A stretch of 64,000 bases of DNA from Vibrio ostreicida (GTDB taxonomy: Bacteria; Pseudomonadota; Gammaproteobacteria; Enterobacterales; Vibrionaceae): contig NZ_JABEYA020000002.1 in NCBI RefSeq assembly GCF_013074385.2, positions 1-64,000 on the forward strand. Direction: 5' to 3'. Made by a program: the position numbers and the translations under genes. The notes under the pieces are model-generated. The model saw nothing but the letters and a program-made list of their open reading frames with translations, did not search any database and was not told the DNA's origin. Within the stretch, counting starts at the first letter, position 1; each line of letters starts with the position of its first letter. Positions 1 through 9,235 of this stretch are shown piece by piece.

Positions 1-1
1 T

Positions 2-1009
2 GAGCTGCCTGCCCAATGGCAAGAAAAAACCGAGCAAATCATTGCCGACCTGCAAGCGAATCCGGCCAACATTGCCTCTCGCAAAGCCTCACAAAATGCG
101 CTTGAAGCCTTTGGTGCAATGCTGCCCGAATTCCTTGGCGGCTCCGCGGATCTGGCGCCTTCCAACCTCACTATGTGGTCGGGCTCTCAGTCATTGACGG
201 CAGACGATGCGTCAGGAAACTACATTCACTACGGTGTTCGTGAATTTGGTATGACCGCGATCATGAACGGCATTGCCTTGCACGGCGGGTTTGTTCCTTA
301 TGGTGCGACTTTCCTCATGTTCATGGAATACGCGCGGAATGCCATGCGTATGGCAGCGTTGATGAAGATTCAGAATATTCAGGTCTATACCCATGACTCC
401 ATTGGTCTTGGCGAAGATGGCCCGACTCACCAGCCGGTTGAGCAAATCGCCTCCTTGCGTCTGACGCCGAACATGAGCACATGGCGTCCGTGTGATCAGG
501 TCGAGTCGGCCGTGGCTTGGAAATTAGCGATTGAACGCAAACAAGGCCCAACCTCACTGATTTTCTCGCGTCAGAACCTCGCTCAACAAGAGCGTAATGC
601 GGCACAAGTCGCGAACATTGCGCGTGGTGGCTACATTCTCAAAGACTGTGAAGGTCAACCGGATCTTATCCTTATCGCCACGGGTTCAGAGGTTGCTCTG
701 GCCATCAATGCAGCGGCTGAGCTGAGCGCGCAAGGCCATAAGGTACGTGTTGTGTCCATGCCAGCGACGGATGCATTTGACAAGCAAGATGCGGCTTACC
801 GTGAATCGGTCTTGCCTTCAGAGGTCACAGCGCGTATCGCAATAGAAGCGGGCATTGCTGATTTTTGGTACAAGTACGTTGGCTTCGGTGGCAAGATCAT
901 TGGGATGACGACCTTTGGTGAGTCTGCACCTGCGGGTGAGCTGTTTGAGATGTTTGGTTTCACTACCGAGAACGTCGTCAAGACAGCCAAAACGTTATTG
1001 AACGCATAA
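2..1009 (+). CDS. tkt: Transketolase, C-terminal half (cut by window edge)
   Basis: Transketolase moves two-carbon ketol units between sugar phosphates in the non-oxidative pentose phosphate pathway, in the cytosol, using thiamine diphosphate. The reading frame is open from base 2, and the start lies upstream of the window. The visible 335 residues correspond to the second half of the roughly 660-residue family. They cover the pyrimidine-binding domain ([14 protein letters not shown] and YGVREFGM segments, then [18 protein letters not shown]) and the C-terminal domain ([10 protein letters not shown]). It sits directly upstream of epd, pgk and fbaA, as in many gammaproteobacteria, and ends in its own terminator. 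An internal ATG at 119 is not the true start, because homology continues upstream of it. Confidence 0.97.
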   Translation, partial: ELPAQWQEKTEQIIADLQANPANIASRKASQNALEAFGAMLPEFLGGSADLAPSNLTMWSGSQSLTADDASGNYIHYGVREFGMTAIMNGIALHGGFVPYGATFLMFMEYARNAMRMAALMKIQNIQVYTHDSIGLGEDGPTHQPVEQIASLRLTPNMSTWRPCDQVESAVAWKLAIERKQGPTSLIFSRQNLAQQERNAAQVANIARGGYILKDCEGQPDLILIATGSEVALAINAAAELSAQGHKVRVVSMPATDAFDKQDAAYRESVLPSEVTARIAIEAGIADFWYKYVGFGGKIIGMTTFGESAPAGELFEMFGFTTENVVKTAKTLLNA

Positions 1010-1022
1010 CCGAGTTGATGTC

Positions 1023-1049
1023 AGCCGAGTCCATTGACTCGGCTTTTTT
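1023..1049 (+). terminator. Intrinsic terminator after tkt
   Basis: Nine perfect base pairs (AGCCGAGTC with GACTCGGCT) close a four-base loop and are followed by a run of T. It lies 13 bases after the tkt stop. Confidence 0.92.
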
Positions 1050-1068
1050 GTATCCAGTCGACTGCTAT

Positions 1069-1100
1069 AGATGCGGAACTAGATGCGGAACTAGATGCGG
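1069..1100 (+). repeat. 12-base tandem repeat before epd
   Basis: AGATGCGGAACT occurs twice head to tail at 1069-1080 and 1081-1092, then a third partial copy (AGATGCGG) ends at 1100. Each copy carries an ATG; the third, at 1095, creates a spurious upstream start in the epd frame. Confidence 0.9.
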
Positions 1101-1157
1101 ATGATGGCGCTATCAGGTAATATTTGTGACATAAAAATTAAAGAGGGCAATGGAGTC

Positions 1158-2183
1158 ATGCTAAAAGTTGCGATCAATGGATTTGGGCGTATCGGTCGTA
1201 ATGTCTTAAGAGCGGTATACGAGAGTGGAAAAAGTCAGCAGATTAAGGTGGTTGCGGTCAATGAGCTCGCCCTGCCTGATGCGATGGCACACCTCCTTCA
1301 ATACGATACTAGCCATGGGCGTTTCGGCAAAAGGGTGACGCACGATCAAGAACACATTCATATTCATCATGAAAGTGGCGAGTTTGATTCCATCCGAATT
1401 TTACATCTGGCCGAAATCGATCTTTTGCCTTGGCGGGATCTGGATGTGGATTTGGTCCTTGACTGCACTGGTGTATTTGGCTCCCAAGCTGACGGCCAAG
1501 CTCATCTTAAAGCAGGCGCGACGAAAGTCCTTTTCTCCCATCCGGGGGGGCCTGATCTTGATAACACCATTATCTATGGTGTGAACCATGATACCCTTAA
1601 AGCGCAACATAAAATCGTCTCAAATGGATCCTGCACGACAAACTGCATTGTTCCTATTGTCAAAGTGCTGGATGAAGCTTTTGGCATAGATTCTGGGACG
1701 ATTACTACGATACATTCCTCGATGAATGATCAGCAGGTCATTGACGCCTATCACTCAGATCTCAGACGAACCCGAGCCGCCAGTCACTCGATCATTCCCG
1801 TTGATACCAAGTTGCATAAAGGTATTGAGCGAATATTTCCGAAATTTTCTAACAAATTTGAGGCTATTTCAGTCCGAGTTCCGACCATAAACGTCACGGC
1901 AATGGACTTAAGTGTCACAATTAATACAAATGTGAAAGTAAATGACGTAAATCAAACCATTATCAAAGCTTCTCAGTGTACATTACAAGGTATTGTTGAC
2001 TATACTGAAGCGCCGCTCGTTTCCATCGACTTCAATCACGATCCACACAGTGCGATTGTAGATGGCAATCAGACGCGGGTCAGCAACGGTCATTTGGTTA
2101 AAATGTTGGTTTGGTGTGACAACGAATGGGGTTTTGCGAATCGTATGCTAGATACCGCTCTCGCCATGCAAGCGGCAGAATAA
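1158..2183 (+). CDS. epd: Erythrose-4-phosphate dehydrogenase
   Basis: Epd oxidises D-erythrose 4-phosphate to 4-phosphoerythronate with NAD, the first step of deoxyxylulose-dependent pyridoxal phosphate synthesis; it is a paralogue of GAPDH. The 341-residue product opens with the Rossmann motif [10 protein letters not shown] and carries the catalytic SNGSCTTNC segment with Cys159. [12 protein letters not shown] lies near the C-terminus. The pattern [14 protein letters not shown] and the overall length match Epd rather than glycolytic GAPDH. I chose ATG 1158 because the protein then begins [10 protein letters not shown] like its family; the frame stays open to an ATG at 1095 inside the tandem repeat. 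It is followed by pgk and fbaA, the usual order. pdxA, which acts later in the same cofactor pathway, is also in this window. Confidence 0.96.
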   Translation: MLKVAINGFGRIGRNVLRAVYESGKSQQIKVVAVNELALPDAMAHLLQYDTSHGRFGKRVTHDQEHIHIHHESGEFDSIRILHLAEIDLLPWRDLDVDLVLDCTGVFGSQADGQAHLKAGATKVLFSHPGGPDLDNTIIYGVNHDTLKAQHKIVSNGSCTTNCIVPIVKVLDEAFGIDSGTITTIHSSMNDQQVIDAYHSDLRRTRAASHSIIPVDTKLHKGIERIFPKFSNKFEAISVRVPTINVTAMDLSVTINTNVKVNDVNQTIIKASQCTLQGIVDYTEAPLVSIDFNHDPHSAIVDGNQTRVSNGHLVKMLVWCDNEWGFANRMLDTALAMQAAE

Positions 2184-2204
2184 TACAAGATCAGAATGGA
2201 TAAT

Positions 2205-2231
2205 TATTTATTTTTAACCTTGAAATAAATA
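2205..2231. repeat. AT-rich inverted repeat upstream of pgk
   Basis: TATTTATTT at 2205-2213 pairs perfectly with AAATAAATA at 2223-2231 across a nine-base spacer, in the 147-base epd-pgk gap. It has no GC core and no T run, so it looks more like a protein site or chance AT symmetry than a terminator. Confidence 0.4.
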
Positions 2232-2330
2232 TTGATAATCTCCATATCTAGATCAGATTGAAGAATTGTTGAGTCTGGCTGGGAGCCGGATGAGAAATCA
2301 CTTTATTTTTACTATTTGAGAGGACATATC

Positions 2331-3491
2331 ATGTCTGTGATCAAAATGACTGACCTGGATTTAACAGGTAAACGCGTATTTATCCGTGCCGACCTTAACG
2401 TGCCAGTAAAAGATGGCAAAGTAACGTCGGACGCGCGTATTTTAGCATCGTTACCGACGATCAAGCGCTGCTTGGAAGCTGGCGCAAAAGTAATGGTGAC
2501 CTCTCACCTAGGTAGACCGACAGAAGGTGAGTATGCCGACGAGTTCTCTCTACGACCTGTAGTGAATTACTTAAACGATGCGCTCGATTGTGACGTCAAA
2601 TTGGCGAAAGATTATCTTGACGGCCTAGAGTTAAACGCCGGTGAGCTGGTCGTTCTTGAGAACGTTCGCTTTAATCAGGGTGAGAAGAGCAACGAAGCCG
2701 GGTTATCTAAGGCTTACGCGTCGTTATGCGATGTATTTGTCATGGATGCATTCGGTACTGCCCACCGAGCGCAAGCGTCGACTCATGGTGTTGGGATACA
2801 TGCCCCAATCGCTTGTGCTGGTCCTTTGTTAGCGGCTGAATTGGAAGCGCTGAGTAAAGCCATGGATAATCCGCAACGTCCGTTGGTGGCGATTGTTGGT
2901 GGTTCTAAGGTGTCGACTAAGCTGACGGTGCTTGAATCCTTGTCTAAAATTGCTGATCAACTCGTGGTCGGTGGTGGGATTGCGAACACGTTTATTGCCG
3001 CTGATGGCCACAATGTTGGTCAATCACTGTATGAAGCGGATTTGGTGGGCACGGCTAAGACCCTCATGAAAGAATGTTCGATTCCTGTAGCAACGGATGT
3101 TGCTTGTGCAAAAGCATTTGATGAAAACGCTCAAGCGGAAATTAAGCATGTTTCTGACGTCGCCGACGATGACATGATTTTTGATTTGGGCCCTGACTCA
3201 ACGGCCGCCCTGGCAGAGATTATCGCCAATGCTAAAACCATTCTTTGGAATGGACCGGTTGGCGTATTTGAATTTAAGAATTTTGAAGCAGGCACGGCGG
3301 GGATCTCAAAAGCCATCGCTGAATCGGCCGGTTTCTCAGTCGCAGGCGGCGGGGATACTCTTGCGGCGATCGATAAATTTGGCATTAAAGGCGATGTATC
3401 GTACATCTCTACAGGAGGAGGGGCTTTTCTTGAGTTTGTTGAAGGCAAAGTGCTCCCCGCAGTTGAGATGTTGGAATCTCGCGGCCAGTAA
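2331..3491 (+). CDS. pgk: Phosphoglycerate kinase
   Basis: Pgk transfers the acyl phosphate of 1,3-bisphosphoglycerate to ADP, the first ATP-yielding step of glycolysis, as a soluble monomer. The 386-residue length is standard. [19 protein letters not shown] and TSHLGRP form the N-terminal substrate-binding domain. The C-terminal nucleotide domain carries [18 protein letters not shown] and the GGGDT helix cap near the end. The start at 2331 is supported by a strong ribosome-binding site (GAGAGGA, 2318-2324); an in-frame ATG at 2316 precedes that site and is unlikely to be used. It lies between epd and fbaA in a conserved glycolytic cluster. Confidence 0.98.
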   Translation: MSVIKMTDLDLTGKRVFIRADLNVPVKDGKVTSDARILASLPTIKRCLEAGAKVMVTSHLGRPTEGEYADEFSLRPVVNYLNDALDCDVKLAKDYLDGLELNAGELVVLENVRFNQGEKSNEAGLSKAYASLCDVFVMDAFGTAHRAQASTHGVGIHAPIACAGPLLAAELEALSKAMDNPQRPLVAIVGGSKVSTKLTVLESLSKIADQLVVGGGIANTFIAADGHNVGQSLYEADLVGTAKTLMKECSIPVATDVACAKAFDENAQAEIKHVSDVADDDMIFDLGPDSTAALAEIIANAKTILWNGPVGVFEFKNFEAGTAGISKAIAESAGFSVAGGGDTLAAIDKFGIKGDVSYISTGGGAFLEFVEGKVLPAVEMLESRGQ

Positions 3492-3499
3492 TGGTAGGA

Positions 3500-3516
3500 G
3501 AGTGGCGTAGCCACTC
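3500..3516 (+). other. Small hairpin after pgk
   Basis: GAGTGGC pairs with GCCACTC around a three-base loop just after the pgk stop. The T content downstream is poor, so it may be an RNA 3' stabiliser or a weak terminator rather than a full stop between pgk and fbaA. Confidence 0.45.
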
Positions 3517-3569
3517 CCTTGTTTGCTGCACGTCACACTCTTCTTTGTTAGAATGAGACAGGTTGTGAG

Positions 3570-3579
3570 CAAACGTTTG
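3570..3579. promoter_or_regulatory. Palindromic operator-like site upstream of fbaA
   Basis: The perfect palindrome CAAACGTTTG lies 60 bases before the fbaA start. Its CG-centred symmetry, in the longer context GAGCAAACGTTTGTAAG, resembles operators of the LacI/PurR/Cra family. Which regulator binds cannot be told from sequence alone. Confidence 0.4.
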
Positions 3580-3638
3580 TAAGAATTTAAACTTAATCAG
3601 TTTTATTTTTAAAACGACAGATAAATAGGATTATATCC

Positions 3639-4715
3639 ATGTCTAAGATCTTCGATTTCGTAAAACCTGGTGTTATCTCTGGCGATGACGTTCAGAAAGT
3701 CTTTGAAGTAGCAAAAGAGAAAAAGTTTGCGCTTCCTGCTGTTAACGTTGTGGGCACTGACTCGGTAAACGCAGTTCTAGAAGCCGCAGCTAAAGTGAAG
3801 TCTCCAGTCGTGGTGCAGTTCTCTAATGGTGGTGCTGCTTTCTTCGCTGGTAAAGGCGTTAAGCTTGAAGGCCAAGGTGGGCAAATCTTGGGCGCGGTTG
3901 CGGGCGCGAAATACGTCCACGCGGTGGCTGAGGCGTACGGTGTACCCGTTATCCTTCACACTGACCATGCGGCTAAAAAACTACTCCCTTGGATTGATGG
4001 CTTACTGGATGCGGGTGAAGCTTACTTCGCTCAAACAGGTAAACCTTTGTTCTCTTCACATATGATTGATCTTTCTGAAGAGTCCCTAGAAGAAAACATT
4101 GAAACTTGTGCTAAGTACCTAGAGCGCATGGCGAAAATGGATATGACGCTTGAAATCGAGTTGGGTTGTACGGGCGGTGAAGAAGATGGCGTTGACAACT
4201 CTGACATGGATGCGTCTGAACTTTACACCTCTCCAGAAGATGTGGCTTACGCGTACGAAAAGCTTAATGCAATCAGCCCGCGTTTCACTATTGCGGCTTC
4301 GTTCGGCAACGTTCATGGCGTGTATAAGCCTGGCAACGTAGTCTTAACACCAACCATCTTACGTGATTCTCAAGCCTATTGTGCTGAAAAGTTCGGTATT
4401 GCGCCTAACGCGCTAAACTTCGTTTTCCACGGTGGTTCAGGCTCCTCTGAAGCTGAAATCCAAGAATCGATTGGTTACGGTGTGATCAAAATGAACATCG
4501 ATACCGATACGCAGTGGGCGACGTGGGACGGTATTCGTGCTTATGAAGCGGAAAATCGTGATTACCTTCAAGGTCAGATTGGTAACCCAACAGGTGATGA
4601 TGCACCGAATAAGAAATATTATGATCCTCGCGTTTGGTTGCGTGCTGGTCAGGCTTCGATGGTGACTCGTCTTGAAAAAGCCTTCTCTGATCTTAATGCG
4701 GTTGATGTGTTATAA
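3639..4715 (+). CDS. fbaA: Class II fructose-bisphosphate aldolase
   Basis: This zinc-dependent aldolase splits fructose 1,6-bisphosphate into dihydroxyacetone phosphate and glyceraldehyde 3-phosphate. At 358 residues it matches the class IIA enzymes of enteric bacteria almost along its whole length. The HTDH motif places Asp109 as proton donor and His110 as zinc ligand. IELGCTGGEEDGVDNS, ASFGNVHGVYKPGNV and FVFHGGSGSS carry the remaining metal and phosphate contacts. The protein ends in DVL like its relatives. It closes the epd-pgk-fbaA cluster, has a 147-base gap upstream that could hold its own promoter, and is followed by a strong terminator. Confidence 0.98.
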   Translation: MSKIFDFVKPGVISGDDVQKVFEVAKEKKFALPAVNVVGTDSVNAVLEAAAKVKSPVVVQFSNGGAAFFAGKGVKLEGQGGQILGAVAGAKYVHAVAEAYGVPVILHTDHAAKKLLPWIDGLLDAGEAYFAQTGKPLFSSHMIDLSEESLEENIETCAKYLERMAKMDMTLEIELGCTGGEEDGVDNSDMDASELYTSPEDVAYAYEKLNAISPRFTIAASFGNVHGVYKPGNVVLTPTILRDSQAYCAEKFGIAPNALNFVFHGGSGSSEAEIQESIGYGVIKMNIDTDTQWATWDGIRAYEAENRDYLQGQIGNPTGDDAPNKKYYDPRVWLRAGQASMVTRLEKAFSDLNAVDVL

Positions 4716-4734
4716 CAGCCGCTGTGCAATATAA

Positions 4735-4764
4735 ACAAAGCCCTCTAATGAGGGCTTTGTTTTT
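4735..4764 (+). terminator. Intrinsic terminator after fbaA
   Basis: An 11-base-pair stem (ACAAAGCCCTC with GAGGGCTTTGT) around a four-base loop is followed by TTTT. It lies 19 bases after the fbaA stop. Confidence 0.93.
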
Positions 4765-5293
4765 ATCTCTGTTTAGTTCACTTTCTTCATCGATTTGAGT
4801 CGATTGATGCCACTTTATGGTGTGCCATGCCGTGCATATAACAGATGGACAAACCTATCACATCTATTTAATACCGCACCAAGGGAAACGCAGTGCCCAT
4901 TACCACTGTTGTCTAGGTTCTCATCAGTTTCGTGATCATTCATGAATGTCCAACCGCTATAATTATCTTGGTCCTAGAGCGGTTTTTTTGTGCCGAAAAT
5001 ACCGGATTCCCTGCTTGTCGATAATGACCTTCTACGACCGTGAATAATTCCCTTGAACGATGCAACCTTTATACAGGCGAGTGGAAAAACCAGCCACCAT
5101 TGCATAGTCTTTGTACAGCCAAATCGTATTTCACCTGATAACGCTTTGTTTTATCATGAAGTCAGGTGTCAACGCCATGTGTATTGCTAACGCAGTGCCA
5201 GGGTGAGAGGTGGTGATGGGGAGCCAGTGTGTGTTTCATAAAGAAAGCGTCCTGTGCAACCTAAGACCTTGTGCATTTATTGGAGAAAATATT
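4765..5293. other. Gene-free interval between fbaA and mscS
   Basis: About 530 bases with no credible coding frame. The only obvious structure is a terminator-like hairpin at 4952-4987 (listed separately). The mscS promoter must lie in the right-hand part, but I cannot pick it out with confidence. Confidence 0.5.
4952..4987 (+). terminator. Terminator-like hairpin in a gene-free interval
   Basis: AACCGCT (4952-4958) pairs with AGCGGTT (4978-4984) across a 19-base loop and runs directly into seven T. It is about 190 bases beyond the fbaA terminator and ends no visible gene, so it may end an unannotated small transcript. Confidence 0.5.
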
Positions 5294-6160
5294 ATGGCAG
5301 TAGAGCCAACGGAAATCGACAATCCCATCGCTGATGGCCTCGCTCATGCAGAATTATGGATAACCCGCTACTCTGACTTATTGGTTCAATATGGTGAGAA
5401 TATTATCTCAGCACTATTGATTATATTCATTGGTAATATTGTCTCCAAAATGGTGGCCAAGCGTGTTTCGACAATATTAAGCAAAAAAAATGTCGATCAT
5501 GCGGTTGTCGAGTTTTTGCATGGTTTGGTTCGTTATCTTCTTTTTGTGATTGTCCTGATCGCGGCGTTAGGCAGGGTTGGTGTTCAGACAGCTTCCGTCG
5601 TTGCGGTAATCGGTGCGGCCGGTTTGGCCATTGGTTTGGCGTTGCAAGGCTCGTTATCAAATTTTGCTGCAGGCGTATTGATTGTTGCTTTTCGACCTTT
5701 TAAATCGGGTGATTATGTTGAAGTAGCCGGTGTTGCGGGCAGTGTTGAAGCAATACAAATTTTTCAAACGATTTTGAAAACGCCCGACAATAAAATGGTT
5801 GTCGTCCCCAATGCGTCTGTGACCAGTGGGCCGATCACAAACTACTCGCGTCATGACACACGTCGTGTTGATCTAACCATTGGTGTTTCATACCGTTCGG
5901 ATTTAGAGCTGACCCAAACTGTCATTCGGCAAACCCTTAGCCAAGATGTTCGGATTTTAAAAGATCCGGATATACAAATTGGAGTGGTGGCTTTAGCCGA
6001 CTCGTCGGTCAATTTTGTTGTTCGTCCTTGGGTAAAAGCGGAAGACTACTGGAATGTCTATTTCGATATGAATCTTGCTCTAAAGGAAGCCTTAGATAAT
6101 GCGGGCATTGAAATTCCGTTCCCACAAATGGATGTGCATGTGACCAAGGTGGATACCTAG
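5294..6160 (+). CDS. mscS: Small-conductance mechanosensitive channel
   Basis: MscS forms a heptameric inner-membrane channel that opens under membrane tension and releases solutes during osmotic downshock. The 288-residue product has three membrane segments near the N-terminus. The pore helix TM3 shows the Ala/Gly-rich packing pattern of the family (GRVGVQTASVVAVIGAAGLA, then IGLALQGSLSNFAAGVL). A beta domain (FRPFKSGDYVEV, VVVPNASV) and a C-terminal alpha/beta domain ending IPFPQMDVHV follow. I chose ATG 5294 because it has a GGAG site just upstream and matches the family's length. An in-frame upstream start at 5210 would add 28 residues with no family counterpart. fbaA-mscS-argO is also a neighbourhood in E. 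coli. Confidence 0.96.
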   Translation: MAVEPTEIDNPIADGLAHAELWITRYSDLLVQYGENIISALLIIFIGNIVSKMVAKRVSTILSKKNVDHAVVEFLHGLVRYLLFVIVLIAALGRVGVQTASVVAVIGAAGLAIGLALQGSLSNFAAGVLIVAFRPFKSGDYVEVAGVAGSVEAIQIFQTILKTPDNKMVVVPNASVTSGPITNYSRHDTRRVDLTIGVSYRSDLELTQTVIRQTLSQDVRILKDPDIQIGVVALADSSVNFVVRPWVKAEDYWNVYFDMNLALKEALDNAGIEIPFPQMDVHVTKVDT

Positions 6161-6193
6161 CCACGTGGATGAAAACGCGAAGCTCCTCGCGTG

Positions 6194-6688
6194 CTAGATC
6201 GCAATAACGGTATTGGGAAGCACAGACAATACCGTTTTCAGCGCTGAGCCGGAGAGAGCAATTGTGGCCTTGGGATCGCCGGGCGTGTACAAGATTTCAC
6301 GTTGTTCAAATAGGGTCTTATCGACAATAATCGTGATGTGTTTCGGCATACCAAATGGACACACCGCTCCAGGTAGGCACCCAAGTTGTTCAGTCATATC
6401 TTCATTGGTGCAAATAGATGGGCGTTTGCCTAGGACTTGCTTGATGGCTTTAGTGTTTAGCCTCGCGTTTTTTTCCGTTAGATAAAGGGCATACCCTCCT
6501 CCTTTTAGCGCTAAGAATAGGCTTTTGCTCTGGATGCCTGTCCAGCCGAGCGCACGTGCCACGCGTTCATCTGTCGCGAAATCTAAAATGGGCTCATGAC
6601 GCCACTCTTTATAATCAAGCTTAAGCTGATTTAATAACATCACGTTAGTCTGATAAATTTCTTCGATTTTGTTCATTAGCTTATCCAT
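6194..6688 (-). CDS. YbaK/EbsC-type aminoacyl-tRNA deacylase
   Basis: The product, about 164 residues, belongs to the YbaK/ProX family, whose members hydrolyse mischarged aminoacyl-tRNAs in trans. Visible features are KSLFLALKGGGYALYLTEKNARLNTKAI (in parts), the GCLPGAVCPFG segment that typifies the fold, and the late ITIIVDKTLFEQREI strand. Which tRNA it edits cannot be told; it is not close enough to classical YbaK or ProX for a firm name. It follows argO on the same strand. ATG 6688 overlaps the argO stop by eight bases, which suggests translational coupling; ATG 6676, just past that stop, is an alternative. An upstream ATG at 6730 lies inside argO and is less likely. Confidence 0.8.
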   Translation of the reverse strand: MDKLMNKIEEIYQTNVMLLNQLKLDYKEWRHEPILDFATDERVARALGWTGIQSKSLFLALKGGGYALYLTEKNARLNTKAIKQVLGKRPSICTNEDMTEQLGCLPGAVCPFGMPKHITIIVDKTLFEQREILYTPGDPKATIALSGSALKTVLSVLPNTVIAI

Positions 6689-7310
6689 AATCGTGACCAA
6701 GTTCTGTGAGGAGCATGATTGCGATGGCAAACATCATGACTGCAACAATAAGGTCAATGGCTTGTTTTACCCGTGGCTTCGACAAGGTTGGTCCCAGTTT
6801 TGCGGCACCCATCGATAAAGTGAAGAACCAGACAAACGAAGCGCTGATGCTGCCTATTGTGAAATCCATTTTTTCCTGACCGTTAAATTGCCCGCCGATA
6901 GCGCCGAGGATCACCAAAGTATCAAGATATAAATGAGGGTTCAAAAGGGTAACAGCGAGAGCGCCTAACATAACCGCATAACGACCTTGCTTGATTCGCT
7001 GACTCACTGATTCTGGCTGCTTATTAGCAAGGAACGCACTTTTTAGTGACAGTAAACCATAGCCGATTAAAAAGACAGCACCCAAGAGGGTGGTGGCCAT
7101 CAATAAGGTTGTATTTTGAGCCAAGAAGGCCCCACCTCCGAACACACCGATGGAAATGAACAAAATATCCAGCACACTGCAAATCGTCGCGGTGGTTAAA
7201 TGATAATGTCGTCGAATTCCCTGATTCAGGACGTAGGCATTTTGCGCCCCAATTGGAATAATCATGCTGGCTCCCAGCGCGAACCCCTGCAGTAACACCC
7301 ATATATTCAC
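6681..7310 (-). CDS. argO: Arginine exporter, LysE/ArgO family
   Basis: ArgO is an inner-membrane exporter of arginine (and of the toxic analogue canavanine). The 209-residue protein has the six-helix LysE fold, starting with GFALGASMIIPIGAQNAYVLNQGIRR, which matches E. coli ArgO closely. Helix 4 contains LNPHLYLDTLVILG, and SASFVWFFTL lies near helix 5. It is transcribed away from argP across a 113-base gap, the arrangement expected when ArgP activates argO. The downstream YbaK-like gene overlaps its stop codon, so the two are probably one transcript. Confidence 0.94.
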   Translation of the reverse strand: MNIWVLLQGFALGASMIIPIGAQNAYVLNQGIRRHYHLTTATICSVLDILFISIGVFGGGAFLAQNTTLLMATTLLGAVFLIGYGLLSLKSAFLANKQPESVSQRIKQGRYAVMLGALAVTLLNPHLYLDTLVILGAIGGQFNGQEKMDFTIGSISASFVWFFTLSMGAAKLGPTLSKPRVKQAIDLIVAVMMFAIAIMLLTELGHDYG

Positions 7311-7423
7311 GTTTATTATTATCTCGTGACAGTCATTCAGTACACCGACAATAAAGAGGCTTGGTTGATAAGTATAATTAATGATTTTAATATACCATTA
7401 GAGTTACTTATTAAGGGAAGGCG

Positions 7424-8320
7424 ATGCGAGGGTTGGATTACAAATGGATTGAAGCGTTGCAATCGGTGGTTGCTCTGGGCAATTTTGAGCGTGCAGCTGA
7501 GCATCTCCATCTGTCTCAATCGGCGGTTTCTCAGCGAATAAAACAATTAGAAAAGTTCTTGGCTCAGCCAGTTTTGGTCCGTGAGCAACCACCACGACCG
7601 ACACAGGCTGGAAAAAAACTGCTTGGTCTCTACCATCGAATTCAATTACTTGAAAACGAGGTCATCCCTGAATTAACCAATGAGGAGGCACATCGGCCTT
7701 TACCTATCTCAATCGCCACCAATGCAGACAGCTTAGCAACTTGGTTGTTACCCTCATTGACGCCTGTGCTCAGCGAGCGAAACATTGCGCTTCGGCTGGC
7801 AGTTCTTAACGAGGTCAGGGCAATAGAAAAGCTCAAAAGTGGAGAAGTAACGGGTGCAATCAGCCTTGAGTCAACGCCAATATCGGGCTGTCAGGCGGAT
7901 TATTTGGGGAGGGTTGACTATGTCTGTGTTGCCAGCCCAGCGTTTATAAAACGCTACTTTTCTCAGGGGGTGAATAAAGCGTCTTTACTTAACGCACCAG
8001 CGGTCGCGTATGATCAATATGATGAACAACACCTTAACTTTCTTGCACAACATTTTGACGTCTTACCTGATGCCATCACCGTCCATCAAGTTGGTAGTTC
8101 AGAAGCCTTTATCAAGATGGCCCTCGCGGGTGTTGCCTATTGCTTGATCCCGCACTTTCAAATCGAAAAGCAACGCCAAGAGGGCAGTTTAGTCGACGTA
8201 TTGCCGGGCTTTCTCAGTTCATATTGTATCTACTGGCACCATTGGCAATTGGAGTCTGGAGTGCTCGCGGAAATCACGCAAGCTATTGTTGATTATGCCA
8301 AAAATGTGCTGTCACCCTAG
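7424..8320 (+). CDS. argP: LysR-type regulator ArgP (IciA)
   Basis: ArgP is a LysR-family activator that responds to arginine and lysine and switches on argO. The 298-residue product has an N-terminal winged helix-turn-helix ([23 protein letters not shown]) followed by the family signature [16 protein letters not shown]. The effector domain shares [33 protein letters not shown] and ALLNAP-type blocks with E. coli ArgP. It starts behind a strong ribosome-binding site (AAGGGAAGG). It is divergent from argO, so its binding site should lie in 7311-7423. Confidence 0.95.
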   Translation: MRGLDYKWIEALQSVVALGNFERAAEHLHLSQSAVSQRIKQLEKFLAQPVLVREQPPRPTQAGKKLLGLYHRIQLLENEVIPELTNEEAHRPLPISIATNADSLATWLLPSLTPVLSERNIALRLAVLNEVRAIEKLKSGEVTGAISLESTPISGCQADYLGRVDYVCVASPAFIKRYFSQGVNKASLLNAPAVAYDQYDEQHLNFLAQHFDVLPDAITVHQVGSSEAFIKMALAGVAYCLIPHFQIEKQRQEGSLVDVLPGFLSSYCIYWHHWQLESGVLAEITQAIVDYAKNVLSP

Positions 8321-8415
8321 TATTTCGTCAAAGTTGTGTCAGAAGATGAAATAAGACTCCTCAAGCGAGAACAAAGCGCTATGATGGAAAAGGTGATTAA
8401 ATAAGGGGCAAAAGA

Positions 8416-9108
8416 ATGAAAAGAGTGTCAAGTTTGGCGATTGCCTTCGCGGGCTTATTCAGTGTCAGTACGTGGGCTTCCACGCCAGATTTTCCACATG
8501 TCTCCACAACAGGCTACGGAGAGGTTGTGGCGAAACCGGACATGGCTAAGTTTGCCGTTCGTGTCACGGAAACCACAATGACCGCGGATCAAGCTAAGCA
8601 AACGGTCGACAAAATTGTGACCGACTTTTTAGCCGAGCTGAGTGAGCAGGGGATGAATTCAGACAACGTCACCAGCTCTAATCTTTATATTGCGCCCCAA
8701 TATCACTACCCAAAAGATGGTAAGCCAGAATTGGTCGGATACCGTGCGACTCGAACGGTCAATGTCACTGTGTTTGAATTGGCCAACTTAAACCAGTATC
8801 TGGACATTGCGCTTAATTCCGGTATTAATCAGGTTGAAAATGTTCAGTTGCAAGTGAAAGAGCAGGCTAAATATCAAGACCAAGCGAGACTAGCGGCGAT
8901 CAAAGATGCCAGTGCCAAGGCCAAGTCACTGGCGACAGGATTTGGTAAAAAGCTCAAAGATGTTTGGCAAATTAACTATAACATGACCAATAATCAGCCG
9001 GTTCTCATGCGTTCAATGGCCATGGATTCAAAAACGGAATCTAACTCGTATCAAGACTCGACTATAGTGATTCGTGATAGAGTGGATGTGATCTACCAGT
9101 TAGATTAA
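8416..9108 (+). CDS. yggE: Periplasmic SIMPL-domain protein (YggE-like)
   Basis: The 230-residue protein has an N-terminal signal peptide (KRVSSLAIAFAGLFSVSTWA) and then a single SIMPL (DUF541) domain. The family is periplasmic. E. coli YggE has been linked to reduced oxidative stress, but the biochemical role is not known. Family marks are VSTTGYGEVVAKPDMAKF, the YRATRTVNVTV strand and LAAIKDASAKAKSLA. E. coli also keeps yggE next to argO/argP, which supports the name. A hairpin with a T-rich tail follows the stop. Confidence 0.88.
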   Translation: MKRVSSLAIAFAGLFSVSTWASTPDFPHVSTTGYGEVVAKPDMAKFAVRVTETTMTADQAKQTVDKIVTDFLAELSEQGMNSDNVTSSNLYIAPQYHYPKDGKPELVGYRATRTVNVTVFELANLNQYLDIALNSGINQVENVQLQVKEQAKYQDQARLAAIKDASAKAKSLATGFGKKLKDVWQINYNMTNNQPVLMRSMAMDSKTESNSYQDSTIVIRDRVDVIYQLD

Positions 9109-9116
9109 CCATATTG

Positions 9117-9153
9117 AGCGCCTTTTTTCGCTGAAGTAAGGCGCTTATTTTAT
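9117..9153 (+). terminator. Terminator after yggE
   Basis: AGCGCCTT pairs with AAGGCGCT across a 13-base loop, followed by TATTTTATTT. It lies eight bases after the stop. Confidence 0.7.
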
Positions 9154-9235
9154 TTATCGTTTGTCACTAGAGTTAAACTTAACCCGTTTTTTAATCGGTG
9201 CTATACTGCTCCGCCTTCTTTCCGGGAGCAGCAGA

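Noticed and set aside
4807-4935. A 42-codon plus-strand frame in the fbaA-mscS gap
   Set aside because: No ribosome-binding site, no recognisable protein pattern, and a Cys/Arg/Pro-heavy composition typical of random frames.
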